The notes below the pieces were generated by a model. That model did no database searches. It saw only the letters and a list, made by a program, of their open reading frames with translations, and was not told the DNA's origin. Shown piece after piece: positions 18,764 through 26,676 of a DNA stretch of 64,000 nucleotides. Source of the stretch: Pseudomonas paeninsulae. GTDB taxonomy: Bacteria > Pseudomonadota > Gammaproteobacteria > Pseudomonadales > Pseudomonadaceae. Location: positions 4,948,501 through 5,012,500 of the forward strand of contig NZ_CP141799.1 in the NCBI RefSeq assembly GCF_035621475.1. Direction: 5' to 3'. Every line of letters starts with the position of its first letter. The stretch's first letter is position 1. A program made the translations under genes and the position numbers.

Positions 18764-19312
18764 ATTTGGCACAATAAAGACAAGGTCGGTTATACCAACA
18801 TCGATACCAGACTGACTCAGAAGTGTTGTTATTTGCCCCCTATGATGCGCTTGGTGATTGAAAACATGCATAAGCAGACTGAAAAAAATCTTCGTAGAAG
18901 CTACACCCTTAGTGTTCTGGTAACTAACAGCCTGCGAAAGCTCTTCGTCACTTAATGAAGAAACCAGATCTGAAAGGATTTCATCTATTAGTTGGCGACG
19001 GTCTTTAAGTTCGCTGAAGTTCTCACAGAGAAGTACGTCAAGTGACTCAGGGCACGACAAATCCAGTATCTGATTCAATGCCTGATGCGCGAGCAAAGCA
19101 GGCGTAAACCGTTTGAGCCAGATAGTGTCAGCCACACAGATATGATTTAACGTGCCAAATATTGAACTAAAGAATGCACCTTTATTCTCATGCAGCTTTT
19201 CTGGCGGAAGCGTTCCCGCGGCTTCGTAAATCTTTTGATTCATCCACTGGTTATAGTCTGCCATTAGGCAAACATGATCCTTCAACTTCATGGTGGCATG
19301 CTCTATAGACAT
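18758..19312 (-). CDS. DinB-family protein
   Basis: A 184-residue four-helix-bundle protein of the DinB/YfiT-like superfamily. The likely metal ligands are His57 (TLNHICV), His153 and His157 (HVFNHQAHHRGQ), the usual triad. Family members are metal-dependent thiol transferases or of unknown role; this is not the DinB DNA polymerase. Base composition is clearly lower in GC than neighbouring core genes. Its ATG forms part of the attC-like site upstream and its stop forms part of the attC-like site downstream, so the gene fills a whole cassette. Confidence 0.85.
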   Translation of the reverse strand: MSIEHATMKLKDHVCLMADYNQWMNQKIYEAAGTLPPEKLHENKGAFFSSIFGTLNHICVADTIWLKRFTPALLAHQALNQILDLSCPESLDVLLCENFSELKDRRQLIDEILSDLVSSLSDEELSQAVSYQNTKGVASTKIFFSLLMHVFNHQAHHRGQITTLLSQSGIDVGITDLVFIVPNA

Positions 19313-19384
19313 AATGATTAAGCCAAGGGGCGGCGGTACGCCGTCCCAGCGAATGAAATTTGCGATTTCAGCGCCTTATTATGC
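19309..19384 (-). other. attC-like recombination site upstream of the DinB gene
   Basis: On the minus strand the 76-base site starts GCATAATAAGGCGC and ends CTTAATCATTATGT. It has a central hairpin GGGACGGCG-TAC-CGCCGCCCC and a side hairpin TGAAAT/ATTTCA. The end cores GCATAAT and ATTATGT are complementary at six of seven positions. Each has a one-base change from the usual AAC/GTT core, so the site may be degenerate. Confidence 0.5.
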
Positions 19385-19448
19385 GCGCCTGCACAGAATA
19401 TCTTACCCGCCACTATATAGAACTAACTTGGCGCTTAAGATACATGGA

Positions 19449-19610
19449 TCAGCTCTCAGAAAAAATGGTTGCGGCTTGAGTGGTCTCAGTAGCTAGTTTC
19501 AAACGGTCAGCTTTACTAATGTAGTTAGACTTACTTTTTGGCGCCAATTTGGCACTGGCTTTTTTGGCGTGCGCCTTTAATAACTGATTTATTTTTTTAC
19601 GACGATTCAT
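19449..19610 (-). CDS. Small DUF2986-like protein
   Basis: A 53-residue, very basic protein starting MNRRKKINQLLKAHAKKASA, followed by KLAPKSKSNYISKADRLKLA. This matches my memory of the DUF2986 family, small proteins of unknown function in Vibrio, Shewanella and Pseudomonas. Thirteen lysines and four arginines suggest nucleic-acid or ribosome binding, but that is a guess. It lies 60 bases after the nuclease stop codon, same strand, and is followed 65 bases later by the attC-like site, so it may share a cassette with the nuclease. Confidence 0.75.
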   Translation of the reverse strand: MNRRKKINQLLKAHAKKASAKLAPKSKSNYISKADRLKLATETTQAATIFSES

Positions 19611-19670
19611 ATTCCACTACTCAGTTTGTAAATTCTTGAATAATATCAGCTCAACATATTGAGTCCCTAG

Positions 19671-20225
19671 TTAGGAGCACATTACACCTACTCTCCGAAG
19701 ATCCTCAACCGTAAGCTTCAGTGCGCTCATGTTTATACTGCCAGTGTCGTTCTCATGAATATGCCAGGCCATGAATTTTGGTAGATTTAACCAAACTGGC
19801 GGTTCCACGGGAATTGATGAGCGCGTTTGGTAGGCTGCGCTACCGCTTGTGACGCGTATTAAGGCTATGCCGTGAGCTTTGGCATATTTTATAGCCCCGG
19901 ACTGGAAGCCCGTTGTTGTGAACAGCATTCCCTTATGTGCTCCAAGTGATCTGACTTTGTCATGGAGGATTTGTACTGTTTCTCTCTCAACTGGAGATGA
20001 GTATTTCTTGCACTCGATGAGAACAATAAACTCTGCGCCGCCAAACCCTTGGAACTTAGCCAAAACATCTATTTGATACGTAGAGTCGTGAGCTTCTAGC
20101 TTGGAATCGTGAGTGACCTCCAGCGAGGTCAAACCATCACCTTCTTGCGTAATCCAATTTTTTACGAGCAGCTCAAACTCCTTTGGAGATATATCAAGTT
20201 CGCTGTGTGTAAATGGTGGGATCAC
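19671..20225 (-). CDS. Mrr-like restriction-endonuclease-fold protein
   Basis: A 184-residue stand-alone PD-(D/E)XK nuclease domain of the Mrr type. Helix residue Glu17 (KEFELLVKNW), Asp53 (YQIDVLAKF) and the Glu71-Cys-Lys73 pair in FIVLIECKKYSSPV form the expected active site. HKGMLFTTTGFQSGAIKYAKAHGIALI is the typical last part of the fold. Residues about 130-184 are unassigned. There is no methylase, helicase or specificity gene beside it. The start is GTG 20225 with AGGA 8 bases before it. Low GC and position in the cassette-like island suggest horizontal gain; a role in phage or plasmid restriction is inferred only. Confidence 0.82.
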   Translation of the reverse strand: MIPPFTHSELDISPKEFELLVKNWITQEGDGLTSLEVTHDSKLEAHDSTYQIDVLAKFQGFGGAEFIVLIECKKYSSPVERETVQILHDKVRSLGAHKGMLFTTTGFQSGAIKYAKAHGIALIRVTSGSAAYQTRSSIPVEPPVWLNLPKFMAWHIHENDTGSINMSALKLTVEDLRRVGVMCS

Positions 20226-20459
20226 GCGGTAAGTCCTGTGCTTCTAGCTAGTAATTAGCCGACATGTCGCAGATCGCTCCTTGTCGCCCTATAAACCCTT
20301 GTCTAACTCACAGGTGGTCGCGGCAAACGCGACATCACTCGGGGGCAACGCTACATGGACGGCAAGCCCCAGCGAAGCTACTGATTTGCCATCAGGCTGT
20401 CCACCGGCTGTTTTGACTTAGCCACGCATGGCAGTCGCTCAACCGCTTCGGCCTAGCGC
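20226..20459. other. Gene-free stretch at the right edge of the cassette-like island
   Basis: No gene seen. It contains GTCTAAC at 20301-20307 (GTTAGAC on the minus strand), which fits the seven-base core of integron sites. Beside it is a small hairpin GTCGCG/CGCGAC. No matching second core was found within 150 bases, so a full attC or attI cannot be claimed. Confidence 0.4.
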
Positions 20460-21191
20460 CTAAGCCAACAGCCGCCACAGGCTGTGCACCAATAAACCAC
20501 TGCCCGCCAGCAGAGAGAGCAGCAGCAACAGCTGGCGCGGGCTGCGTTTGTCGAAGCGGCCGTCCAGGCAGCGGGCCAGGGCATAGCCGGCCACCACGCC
20601 AGGCGCCAGCTTGAGTGTGCTGTGCAGGTAATCCATCGGCATGCGGTCCTGGTAGAGCAGGAACAGCACCGAGACCGGGGTGGTCAGCAGGAAGAAGGCG
20701 GCCAGTTCATCGCGCGCGCTGATGCGGCTGCAGCTCTGGTAGACCAGAGCCATGGGCGGGCCGCCGACCGAGGTGGCGGTGCCCATCAACCCCGAACAGA
20801 AGCCGGCGATGGCCAGGTTGCGCGGGTTACAGCGCACTTCCAGCCAGCGGTAGCTGCTGAGGGTCGCCAGCAGCACGCAGGCGCCGAGCAGCAGGCCGAG
20901 CCAGGCGGCAGGCAGCAAGCCGAGCAATAGAGCGCCGCACCAGGCGCCGGGCAATCGCGCCAGAATGGCCGGCAAGGGCCGACGCCAGGCCATCGACTGG
21001 CGATTGCCGAGCAGCATGCAGCAGGCCAGGAGAAAGCCCAGCAGCAGGATCGGCCCGGGCACGTAGCTGGGGTCGAGCAGATACAGCAGCGGCGCCGCCA
21101 GCAGGCCGAAGCCGATGCCCAGCAGCCCCTGCACCAGGCTGCCGCCCAGCACGATCAACAGCGCCAGGCAGTCGCTGCCGCTGTAGTCCAT
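20460..21191 (-). CDS. TauE/SafE-family anion exporter
   Basis: A 243-residue inner-membrane protein with seven or eight hydrophobic helices, of the TauE/SafE (sulphite exporter, PF01925) family. Recognisable parts are the first repeat IVLGGSLVQGLLGIGFGLLAAPLL, the second repeat IAGFCSGLMGTATSVGGPPMALVYQ and the closing helix after KLAPGVVAGYALA. The two GxxxGxxGxGG-type turns of the family are present. Its substrate cannot be told from sequence. ATG 21191 is used instead of the TTG one codon upstream. It is a single gene between the cassette island and the repeat cluster at 21242-21585. Confidence 0.85.
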   Translation of the reverse strand: MDYSGSDCLALLIVLGGSLVQGLLGIGFGLLAAPLLYLLDPSYVPGPILLLGFLLACCMLLGNRQSMAWRRPLPAILARLPGAWCGALLLGLLPAAWLGLLLGACVLLATLSSYRWLEVRCNPRNLAIAGFCSGLMGTATSVGGPPMALVYQSCSRISARDELAAFFLLTTPVSVLFLLYQDRMPMDYLHSTLKLAPGVVAGYALARCLDGRFDKRSPRQLLLLLSLLAGSGLLVHSLWRLLA

Positions 21192-21241
21192 CAAGGACTG
21201 TATCTACCTAGTGTCGTGTCAATCATGCAATGTCGGATCAT

Positions 21242-21436
21242 TGTAGGGTGGGTGGGGCCGCCTAGGTCGGGCCGCGCAGGTTAGCGGCGCCAACCTGCGA
21301 ACGATCAGGCCGCGCTATGGTGGCACGCCGCGTAACCCACCAGACGATAGGCCTGCATCGCGCCGATGGTGGGTTACGGCGCAACGGATCTTGCAGGCTC
21401 ATCGCGATCGGTAGCATGCGCCGAACCCACCCTACA
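21242..21436. repeat. Palindromic GTAGGGTGGGT intergenic repeat
   Basis: End arms TGTAGGGTGGGT (21242-21253) and ACCCACCCTACA (21425-21436) enclose a second inverted pair, GTAACCCACC/GGTGGGTTAC. A related unit is at 44694-44803. It fills most of the 390-base gap between the TauE/SafE gene start and the DUF3726-like gene. Confidence 0.7.
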
Positions 21437-21500
21437 GGGATCGCGGTACATGGGTACGACCGCGATTAACCGACAGTTAAACGTTGTCGTGACACTAGCC

Positions 21501-21585
21501 TTAACAGGCCTTTGAAAAATGTAGCGAGCGCAGGCTAAGCAGGGCGCAATCAGCCGAGCGCAGTCGTTTTTCAACGGTCTGTTAA
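21501..21585. repeat. Short MITE-like element (family 2) at the end of the DUF3726-like gene
   Basis: Inverted ends TTAACAGGCCTTTGAAAAATG and CGTTTTTCAACGGTCTGTTAA agree at 18 of 21 positions. The right end supplies the TAA stop codon of the DUF3726-like gene (21582-21584). Inside are GTAGCGAGCG and GCCGAGCGCAGT, also found in the longer copies at 33374-33606 and 56401-56615, so this looks like an internally deleted copy. Confidence 0.75.
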
Positions 21586-22328
21586 CGGCCACCGGCGCCG
21601 CTGCGCGACTGCTCGGAGTTCTCCACCAGCACCGCTTCGGCCAATTGGTTGAGCTGTTGCCACAGCTCGATGGAGATATCCATGCCGGCTTCCAGGGCGC
21701 CCTCGCCGGCACGGGCGAATTGCTCGGGGCTGACCTGGCGATAGCCGCTGCGCTGACCCGCGCTGCCGTGCAACTGCCCCTGCAGGTCGATGCGGGTGCT
21801 GAGCAGCAGGGTCAGCGTCTGGGTGTCGGCCGTGGCGGGATCGGCCAGCAGCACCTCGCTGTAGCTCGGGTAGCGGGCGCCGGCGGCGATGCTGGCGACA
21901 TGCTCGCTGATCGGCTGCTTGCCGTTCTGCCAATAGGCCAAGCCGCTAATGCCCTGCCGGGCGCAGTCGACCAGCAGCTTGAGGATGAACTTGCGGTTGT
22001 GGCAGTTGCGCACCTTGACGTTGACGCAGCCCTGCTCCAGTACCTTGGTCTGCGCTAGCTCGACGATGCTCGGCAGGCAGTTCAGGCCGCTGCGGCCAAA
22101 GCAGTCGAACAGCAGCGCCTGGCTCTCCTCGGCCAGCAGCTCCATCGCCGGCCGCTGGCTGTCGGCGACATAGGGCAAGGCGCGCTGCAGCTCGCCGAAG
22201 CCCTGCTCGCCATGCACCTGCAGCCATTTCACCAGGCCGGCGGCGTCCTCGTAGTAGCCGACGGGATAGCCCATGCCTTCGAACACGCGCTTGAGCAGGG
22301 AGGTCAGTTCATTCGACGAGATCAACAT
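21582..22328 (-). CDS. DUF3726-like protein
   Basis: A 248-residue soluble protein starting MLISSNELTSLLKRVFEGMGYPVGYYEDAA. The N-terminal third fits the DUF3726 family as I recall it (an EL..L..KAF.G.G...G..E..A pattern). The middle contains a Cys-rich patch (CVNVKVRNCHNRKF). Function is unknown. Its ATG overlaps the stop codon of the preceding 573-residue gene (ATGA), so the two are translationally coupled and probably act together. The family name is tentative. Confidence 0.6.
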   Translation of the reverse strand: MLISSNELTSLLKRVFEGMGYPVGYYEDAAGLVKWLQVHGEQGFGELQRALPYVADSQRPAMELLAEESQALLFDCFGRSGLNCLPSIVELAQTKVLEQGCVNVKVRNCHNRKFILKLLVDCARQGISGLAYWQNGKQPISEHVASIAAGARYPSYSEVLLADPATADTQTLTLLLSTRIDLQGQLHGSAGQRSGYRQVSPEQFARAGEGALEAGMDISIELWQQLNQLAEAVLVENSEQSRSGAGGR

Positions 22329-24049
22329 CAGCGCTTCTCCTCAGTCGGGGCCAGGGGCAGGAACCAGTCGTCCTCGAACGGCTGGCCGATATCCTCCAGC
22401 AGCGGCGCGCCCTGGAACATGGTGTTGCGCACCCACAGACGCGAGCGCGGGTCGAACTTGCTGACGCCGAAGAAGGCCAGCTTGCAGCGCAGCAGGTGCA
22501 TGGGCAGCACCTCGCGATCGAGCAGGTTGGCCTGGATCTCGCCGTAATGGGTCTTGGCCATGCTCTGCATGCGCCGCACTATGCCGCGCTGCTCGGGGTG
22601 ACGGAGGAGGAAGCTGGCGGTGCACTGCGCGGGATGCTCGGCCAGGTAGGCGCCAAGCTGACGATGACACTGCTGCGCCAGGTAGCCGATGCCCAGGGGC
22701 ATCTGCTTGTCGCGGCCGCTCTCCAGGTTACAGTTGCCCAGGCGCGGCTCCTGCTTCTCCTCGGAGCGGTACCAGAAGGTTTCGCTGGCGCCGTCGGCCG
22801 CAAAGTCGATGGCCAGGGCCCAGGCGTAATGCTGCTCGATCAGCGCCTGTAGCTCGGCGGCCGGCATCTGCGGTTGTAGTTCGAGGGATTCGACCAGGGA
22901 AAAGCTGTCTTCCAGGCTGTCGATCAACTCCGGGTAGAGTTCCAGCAGGATGCAGTTGAGCAGCTCCTGACCCTGCAGGCTGAGCTGCTGCTCGGCCCAG
23001 GTCGACAACTGCTCCCAGCCTTGCAGCGGGTGGCTGGCGAGCCAGTCCTGCAGCGCGGCGAAGTCTTCCAGCACCACCCGGTTGTTGCCGGTCTGCCAGT
23101 CGTCCTCGGTGACGGTCTGCTGGATATGCGCGATGCCGCGCACGACCAGCACCTGCAGGCGCGCCAGACGTTCGGCGGTGACCTGGCCGAGGCCGCGCAC
23201 CCGCGCCAGGGCCAGCTCGCGCATCTCGATCCAGCGGCTGATCAGCTGCGGGTGATTGATCAGATAGGGCGCCATGCCCAGGCCGGTGGAATTGCCGATG
23301 CCGAAGTAGCGCTTGAGCGCCGGCTGCAGCGGCACGGCGGTGTCCGGCGCGCGCTGACGGGCGATGTGCTCGGCCTGCTGCAGGCTGAAGTTGCGCAGCA
23401 TGAAGCAGTTGAACATCTCGGCGGCGAAGGGTCGGGCGAAGTCCGGGTGCTTGCTGCTGACCTTCTCCCAGTCGGCCATGCCCAGCTTGCCGCTGCCGTA
23501 CACCGCGGTGGTGCGATAGAGGTAGCCGACCTTGGCGATCTGCTCCACCTCGGGCTGCTGGCCGGCGCTCAGGGCCGCCACCACGCTGTCGAAGTTGCGC
23601 ACGCTGCGGTTGGCCCGCGACAGCACCATCACCCGTGAGTCGAGGCGGCCGGCTTCCTGCAACGGCACGTTTTGCCGCAGGTACTCGACGTAGGTGTCGT
23701 CCACCTCGCCCTCGCACAGCGCCATGGTCAGGTCCCACTCGCTGGCGATCACCCGGTCGTTGCGCTTGTCCGGGTCCAGATACTGGGAGAACAGCACGAA
23801 GCTGAACAGGTCGCCGGTGGTCTGCACGCGGTAGACCACGGTGCCGTAACCCTCGGCATCCAGTTCGAAACGCCGCGCCTCGATCTGCCAGCCCTCGCGC
23901 ATGATCTTGCGCACCAGGCAGCGCATAAAGCTCAGGCGACTCTGGTGCAGGCTGCCGAGGCGTTCCAGGTCCATGACCACATGGGCCGGACGCAGGCGGA
24001 TCGCCTGTGCCCCGCGCTTGGCGGGATCGATGCTGGAAGGAGTGCTCAT
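22328..24049 (-). CDS. Uncharacterised 573-residue protein, coupled to the DUF3726-like gene
   Basis: A 573-residue soluble protein that I do not recognise. There is no signal peptide, membrane helix or nucleotide-binding motif. It is helix-rich and Gln/Leu/Glu-rich, with a basic N-terminus (RPAHVVMDLERLGSLHQSRLSFMRCLVRKIMREGW) and repeated EL.AR / LARLQ segments. The segment RVQTTGDLFSFVLFSQYLDP and the later GIGNSTGLGMAPYLINHP look conserved. The start ATG 24049 is used, since upstream codons lack a ribosome site. It lies downstream of the LysR gene on the same strand, next to the aldehyde dehydrogenase/BCCT set. Confidence 0.7.
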   Translation of the reverse strand: MSTPSSIDPAKRGAQAIRLRPAHVVMDLERLGSLHQSRLSFMRCLVRKIMREGWQIEARRFELDAEGYGTVVYRVQTTGDLFSFVLFSQYLDPDKRNDRVIASEWDLTMALCEGEVDDTYVEYLRQNVPLQEAGRLDSRVMVLSRANRSVRNFDSVVAALSAGQQPEVEQIAKVGYLYRTTAVYGSGKLGMADWEKVSSKHPDFARPFAAEMFNCFMLRNFSLQQAEHIARQRAPDTAVPLQPALKRYFGIGNSTGLGMAPYLINHPQLISRWIEMRELALARVRGLGQVTAERLARLQVLVVRGIAHIQQTVTEDDWQTGNNRVVLEDFAALQDWLASHPLQGWEQLSTWAEQQLSLQGQELLNCILLELYPELIDSLEDSFSLVESLELQPQMPAAELQALIEQHYAWALAIDFAADGASETFWYRSEEKQEPRLGNCNLESGRDKQMPLGIGYLAQQCHRQLGAYLAEHPAQCTASFLLRHPEQRGIVRRMQSMAKTHYGEIQANLLDREVLPMHLLRCKLAFFGVSKFDPRSRLWVRNTMFQGAPLLEDIGQPFEDDWFLPLAPTEEKR

Positions 24050-24227
24050 AAGCTTGACCTCGACTGGCGCAAACCGTACCCGGCACTGCGGCCTGTTGAG
24101 GGCCAAGCGGGATACGGAGGATTGTTGTTATCTGCCGTCGATGGTGGTCCAAGGGCCGGCGCAGGGCAATTCAGATCGCCCTATCAGCCGATAAGGGAAA
24201 CTTATCTATAACGCCATCTCGATCAGA

Positions 24228-25130
24228 TTAAAGCGCACTCGGGTCCAGTTCGTTGTCGCGCAGGATGAACTCGAACAACGCCTGGGCCGCCACCGGCAAC
24301 GAGCGATTGGCCAGGCAGACGATGCCGATGTCGCGCGTCACCAGCGGCTCGCTCAGCGGAATGAAACGCAGCTGGCTGTGCTCCGGCGGGAAGGCGAATC
24401 GCGGCAGGGTGGTGATGCCCATGCCGGCTTCGAGCATGGCCAGCAGGGAAATCATGTTGGACATAAAGAACTGCGCGTCGGCCACCAGCTCTTCGGCCTC
24501 GGTGCCAGCCAACAGGCGCGAGGTGCCGTTGCCGATCAGCCGCTCGCCACGCAGTTGCTGCCAGCTCAATTCGGCTTCGCCAGCCAGGCGATGATCGCTG
24601 CGGCAGACCACGCCGATGCTGTCCTCCCAGATCGGGATGAAGCGGATGTCGCTCTCCGCCTCCCACAGGCTGGCAATGCCGAAATCCACCTGCTGGTTCT
24701 CGACCATCGCCAGCACCACCTCGGAGCTGTCGTCGAACAGGCTGACGTGCAGGTCGGTGGCGTCGCCGATAAAGCGCGTGAGGATATCCGGCAGCAGGCG
24801 GCTGGCGATCGACGGCACCGAGGCGATGCGCAGGTGCCCGGACTTGTGCTGGGCGATCAGACTCATGTCCTTGATCACCCGGTCGTGGTGGGCGATCAGC
24901 TCCTTGGCGTAGGTCATGAACTGCACGCCGAAGGGGGTCAGCTCCGGCCTGGCCGCACGGGCGTTGCGCTTCTCGAACAAGGATTGGCCGAGCTTGCCCT
25001 CCAAATCGCGGATCGACAGGGAAATCGCCGGCTGGGTGCGGTGGGCCTTTTCCGCGGCGGTATGAAAGCCCTGCAGCTCATACACCCAGACGAAATGCCG
25101 CAGTTGGACGATCTTGAGGTCGGGAAGCAC
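24228..25130 (-). CDS. LysR-family transcriptional regulator
   Basis: A 300-residue LysR protein. The winged helix-turn-helix spans about residues 6-65 (IVQLRHFVWVYELQGFHTAAEKAHRTQPAISLSIRDLEGKLGQSLFEK). The effector domain spans about 92-295, starting HLRIASVPSIASRLLPDIL. The start is GTG at 25130 with AAGGAAAA close before it. It is divergent from the aldehyde dehydrogenase gene across 93 bases of AT-rich DNA, the usual layout for a LysR regulator and its target. It may also control the downstream 573-residue and DUF3726-like genes. Confidence 0.9.
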   Translation of the reverse strand: MLPDLKIVQLRHFVWVYELQGFHTAAEKAHRTQPAISLSIRDLEGKLGQSLFEKRNARAARPELTPFGVQFMTYAKELIAHHDRVIKDMSLIAQHKSGHLRIASVPSIASRLLPDILTRFIGDATDLHVSLFDDSSEVVLAMVENQQVDFGIASLWEAESDIRFIPIWEDSIGVVCRSDHRLAGEAELSWQQLRGERLIGNGTSRLLAGTEAEELVADAQFFMSNMISLLAMLEAGMGITTLPRFAFPPEHSQLRFIPLSEPLVTRDIGIVCLANRSLPVAAQALFEFILRDNELDPSAL

Positions 25131-25223
25131 GGTAAGTTTTCCTTATCAAACAATATTTACAACTCATTTTAGTTTATCGAAAACCGCGCCTACCATTCGT
25201 TAACAGTTTGAGAGGAGGTGCAT

Positions 25224-26666
25224 ATGTCCGGCGATATCTTTGCTAACTACATCAATGGCGAGTGGCTTACGGGCTCCGCGACTATCCGTAATATCAGCCC
25301 CGCGAACATCCAGGATGTGCTGGGCGACTATGCCCAGGCCGACGCCGGGCAAATCGAGCAGGCCCTCGACGCGGCTATCGCCGGTCAGCTCGAGTGGCAG
25401 CGCAGCGGTCTGGAGCAGCGCTATCAGGTGCTGACCGCGATCGGTGACGAATTGATTGCGCGCAAGGCCGAACTGGGCGAGCAGCTGGCCCGCGAAGAAG
25501 GCAAGACCCTCGCCGAAGGCATGGGCGAAGTCTACCGCTCCGGCCAGTTCTTCCACTACTACGCCGCCGAAGTGCTCCGGCAGATGGGCGAGACCGCCGA
25601 TTCGGTGCGCCCCGGCGTGGAAATCGAAACCCGCCGCGAGCCGGTCGGTGTAGTCGCCATCATCACCCCGTGGAACTTCCCCATGGCCACCGCGGCCTGG
25701 AAGATCGCCCCGGCGCTGGCGTTCGGCAATGCCGTGGTGTTCAAGCCGGCCAACGCGGTACCGGCCAGCGCCTGGTCGCTGAGCGAGATCATCGCCCGCC
25801 AGGGCCTGCCGGCCGGCACCTTCAACCTGCTGATGGGCAGCGGCGCCGCAGTCGGCGACGCGCTGATCCACTCCAACAAGATCGATGCCCTGAGCTTCAC
25901 CGGCTCGGTCGAGACTGGGCGCAAGGTGGCCTGCGCCACCGCCGCCAACTTCGTCCGCTGCCAGCTGGAAATGGGCAGCAAGAACGCCCTGATCGTGCTC
26001 GACGACGCCGACCTCGACCTGGCCGTGGACTGCGCGCTCAACGGCGCCTTCTTCGGCACCGGGCAGAAGTGCACCGCCTCCTCGCGCCTGATCGTCACCG
26101 CCGGCATGCACGACCGTTTCGTCGCCGCCCTGGTCGAGCGCATGGGTCAGCTCAAGGTCGGCTATCCGCTGCGCGAAGGCACGCAGATAGGCGCGGTGAT
26201 CGACGGCAAGCAGCTGGAGCAGAACCTGCGTTACATCGAGCAGGCCAAGGCCGATGGCGCGGTGCTGGCCTGTGGTGGCGAGCGCATCGAGGAAGAGTAC
26301 GAAGGCTTCTATATGCGCCCGGCGCTGTTCGTCGAGACCCGCAACGACATGCAGATCAACCGCGACGAGGTGTTCGGTCCGATCGCCTGCGTGATCAAGG
26401 TCGCCGATTACGAGGAGGCTCTGGCCACCCTCAACGACACCGACTTCGGCCTCACCGCCGGGATCATGACCCAGTCGTTGAAGGTCGCCAGCGACTTCAA
26501 GCGCCGCGCCAAGACCGGCTGCGTGATGGTCAACCTGCCGACCGCCGGCACCGACTACCACGTGCCGTTCGGCGGCCGCAAGAACTCCAGCTTCGGCCCG
26601 CGCGAGCAAGGTACCTACGCCCGCGAGTTCTACACCGTGGTCAAGACCACCTACATCCGTGCTTGA
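25224..26666 (+). CDS. Aldehyde dehydrogenase, ketoglutarate-semialdehyde-dehydrogenase-like
   Basis: A 480-residue NAD(P)-dependent aldehyde dehydrogenase. Asn151 is in TPWNFPM, the general base Glu249 is in LEMGSKN (LELGGKN in most relatives) and catalytic Cys283 is in GQKCTASS. The C-terminal DYHVPFGGRKNSSFGPREQG...AREFYTVVKT resembles 2,5-dioxovalerate (alpha-ketoglutarate semialdehyde) dehydrogenases. The true substrate is uncertain. A strong AGGAGG site precedes ATG 25224, better than the GTG six bases upstream. It is followed by the dipeptidase-like gene after 10 bases, so they share a transcript. Confidence 0.88.
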   Translation: MSGDIFANYINGEWLTGSATIRNISPANIQDVLGDYAQADAGQIEQALDAAIAGQLEWQRSGLEQRYQVLTAIGDELIARKAELGEQLAREEGKTLAEGMGEVYRSGQFFHYYAAEVLRQMGETADSVRPGVEIETRREPVGVVAIITPWNFPMATAAWKIAPALAFGNAVVFKPANAVPASAWSLSEIIARQGLPAGTFNLLMGSGAAVGDALIHSNKIDALSFTGSVETGRKVACATAANFVRCQLEMGSKNALIVLDDADLDLAVDCALNGAFFGTGQKCTASSRLIVTAGMHDRFVAALVERMGQLKVGYPLREGTQIGAVIDGKQLEQNLRYIEQAKADGAVLACGGERIEEEYEGFYMRPALFVETRNDMQINRDEVFGPIACVIKVADYEEALATLNDTDFGLTAGIMTQSLKVASDFKRRAKTGCVMVNLPTAGTDYHVPFGGRKNSSFGPREQGTYAREFYTVVKTTYIRA

Positions 26667-26676
26667 GGACGGCGCC

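Larger units (their letters stand above)
18655..20307 (-). mobile_element. Integron-cassette-like island without integrase (CALIN-like)
   Basis: A block of visibly AT-richer DNA containing three minus-strand genes (Mrr-like nuclease, DUF2986, DinB). Two attC-like sites lie at the 3' end of DUF2986 and of DinB, and a GTTAGAC core-type site at 20301-20307 precedes the nuclease. The order 'core site - genes - attC - gene - attC' in one direction is what integron cassettes look like. No integrase gene or attI is seen in the window, so this would be a cluster of attC sites lacking integrase. The call rests on site shape, not on a covariance-model search. Confidence 0.6.

Noticed and set aside
18758..19312. 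DinB as the SOS-inducible DNA polymerase IV
   Set aside because: The protein is the unrelated 184-residue DinB/YfiT-type helical bundle with a His triad; no polymerase motifs and no LexA box were seen.
19524..19530. GTTAGAC core on the plus strand as another attC end
   Set aside because: It lies inside the DUF2986 coding sequence with no partner core or hairpin in the right place.
25131..25223. Specific LysR binding site between the LysR and aldehyde dehydrogenase genes
   Set aside because: The gap is AT-rich and must hold the site, but no clear T-N11-A dyad could be singled out by eye.
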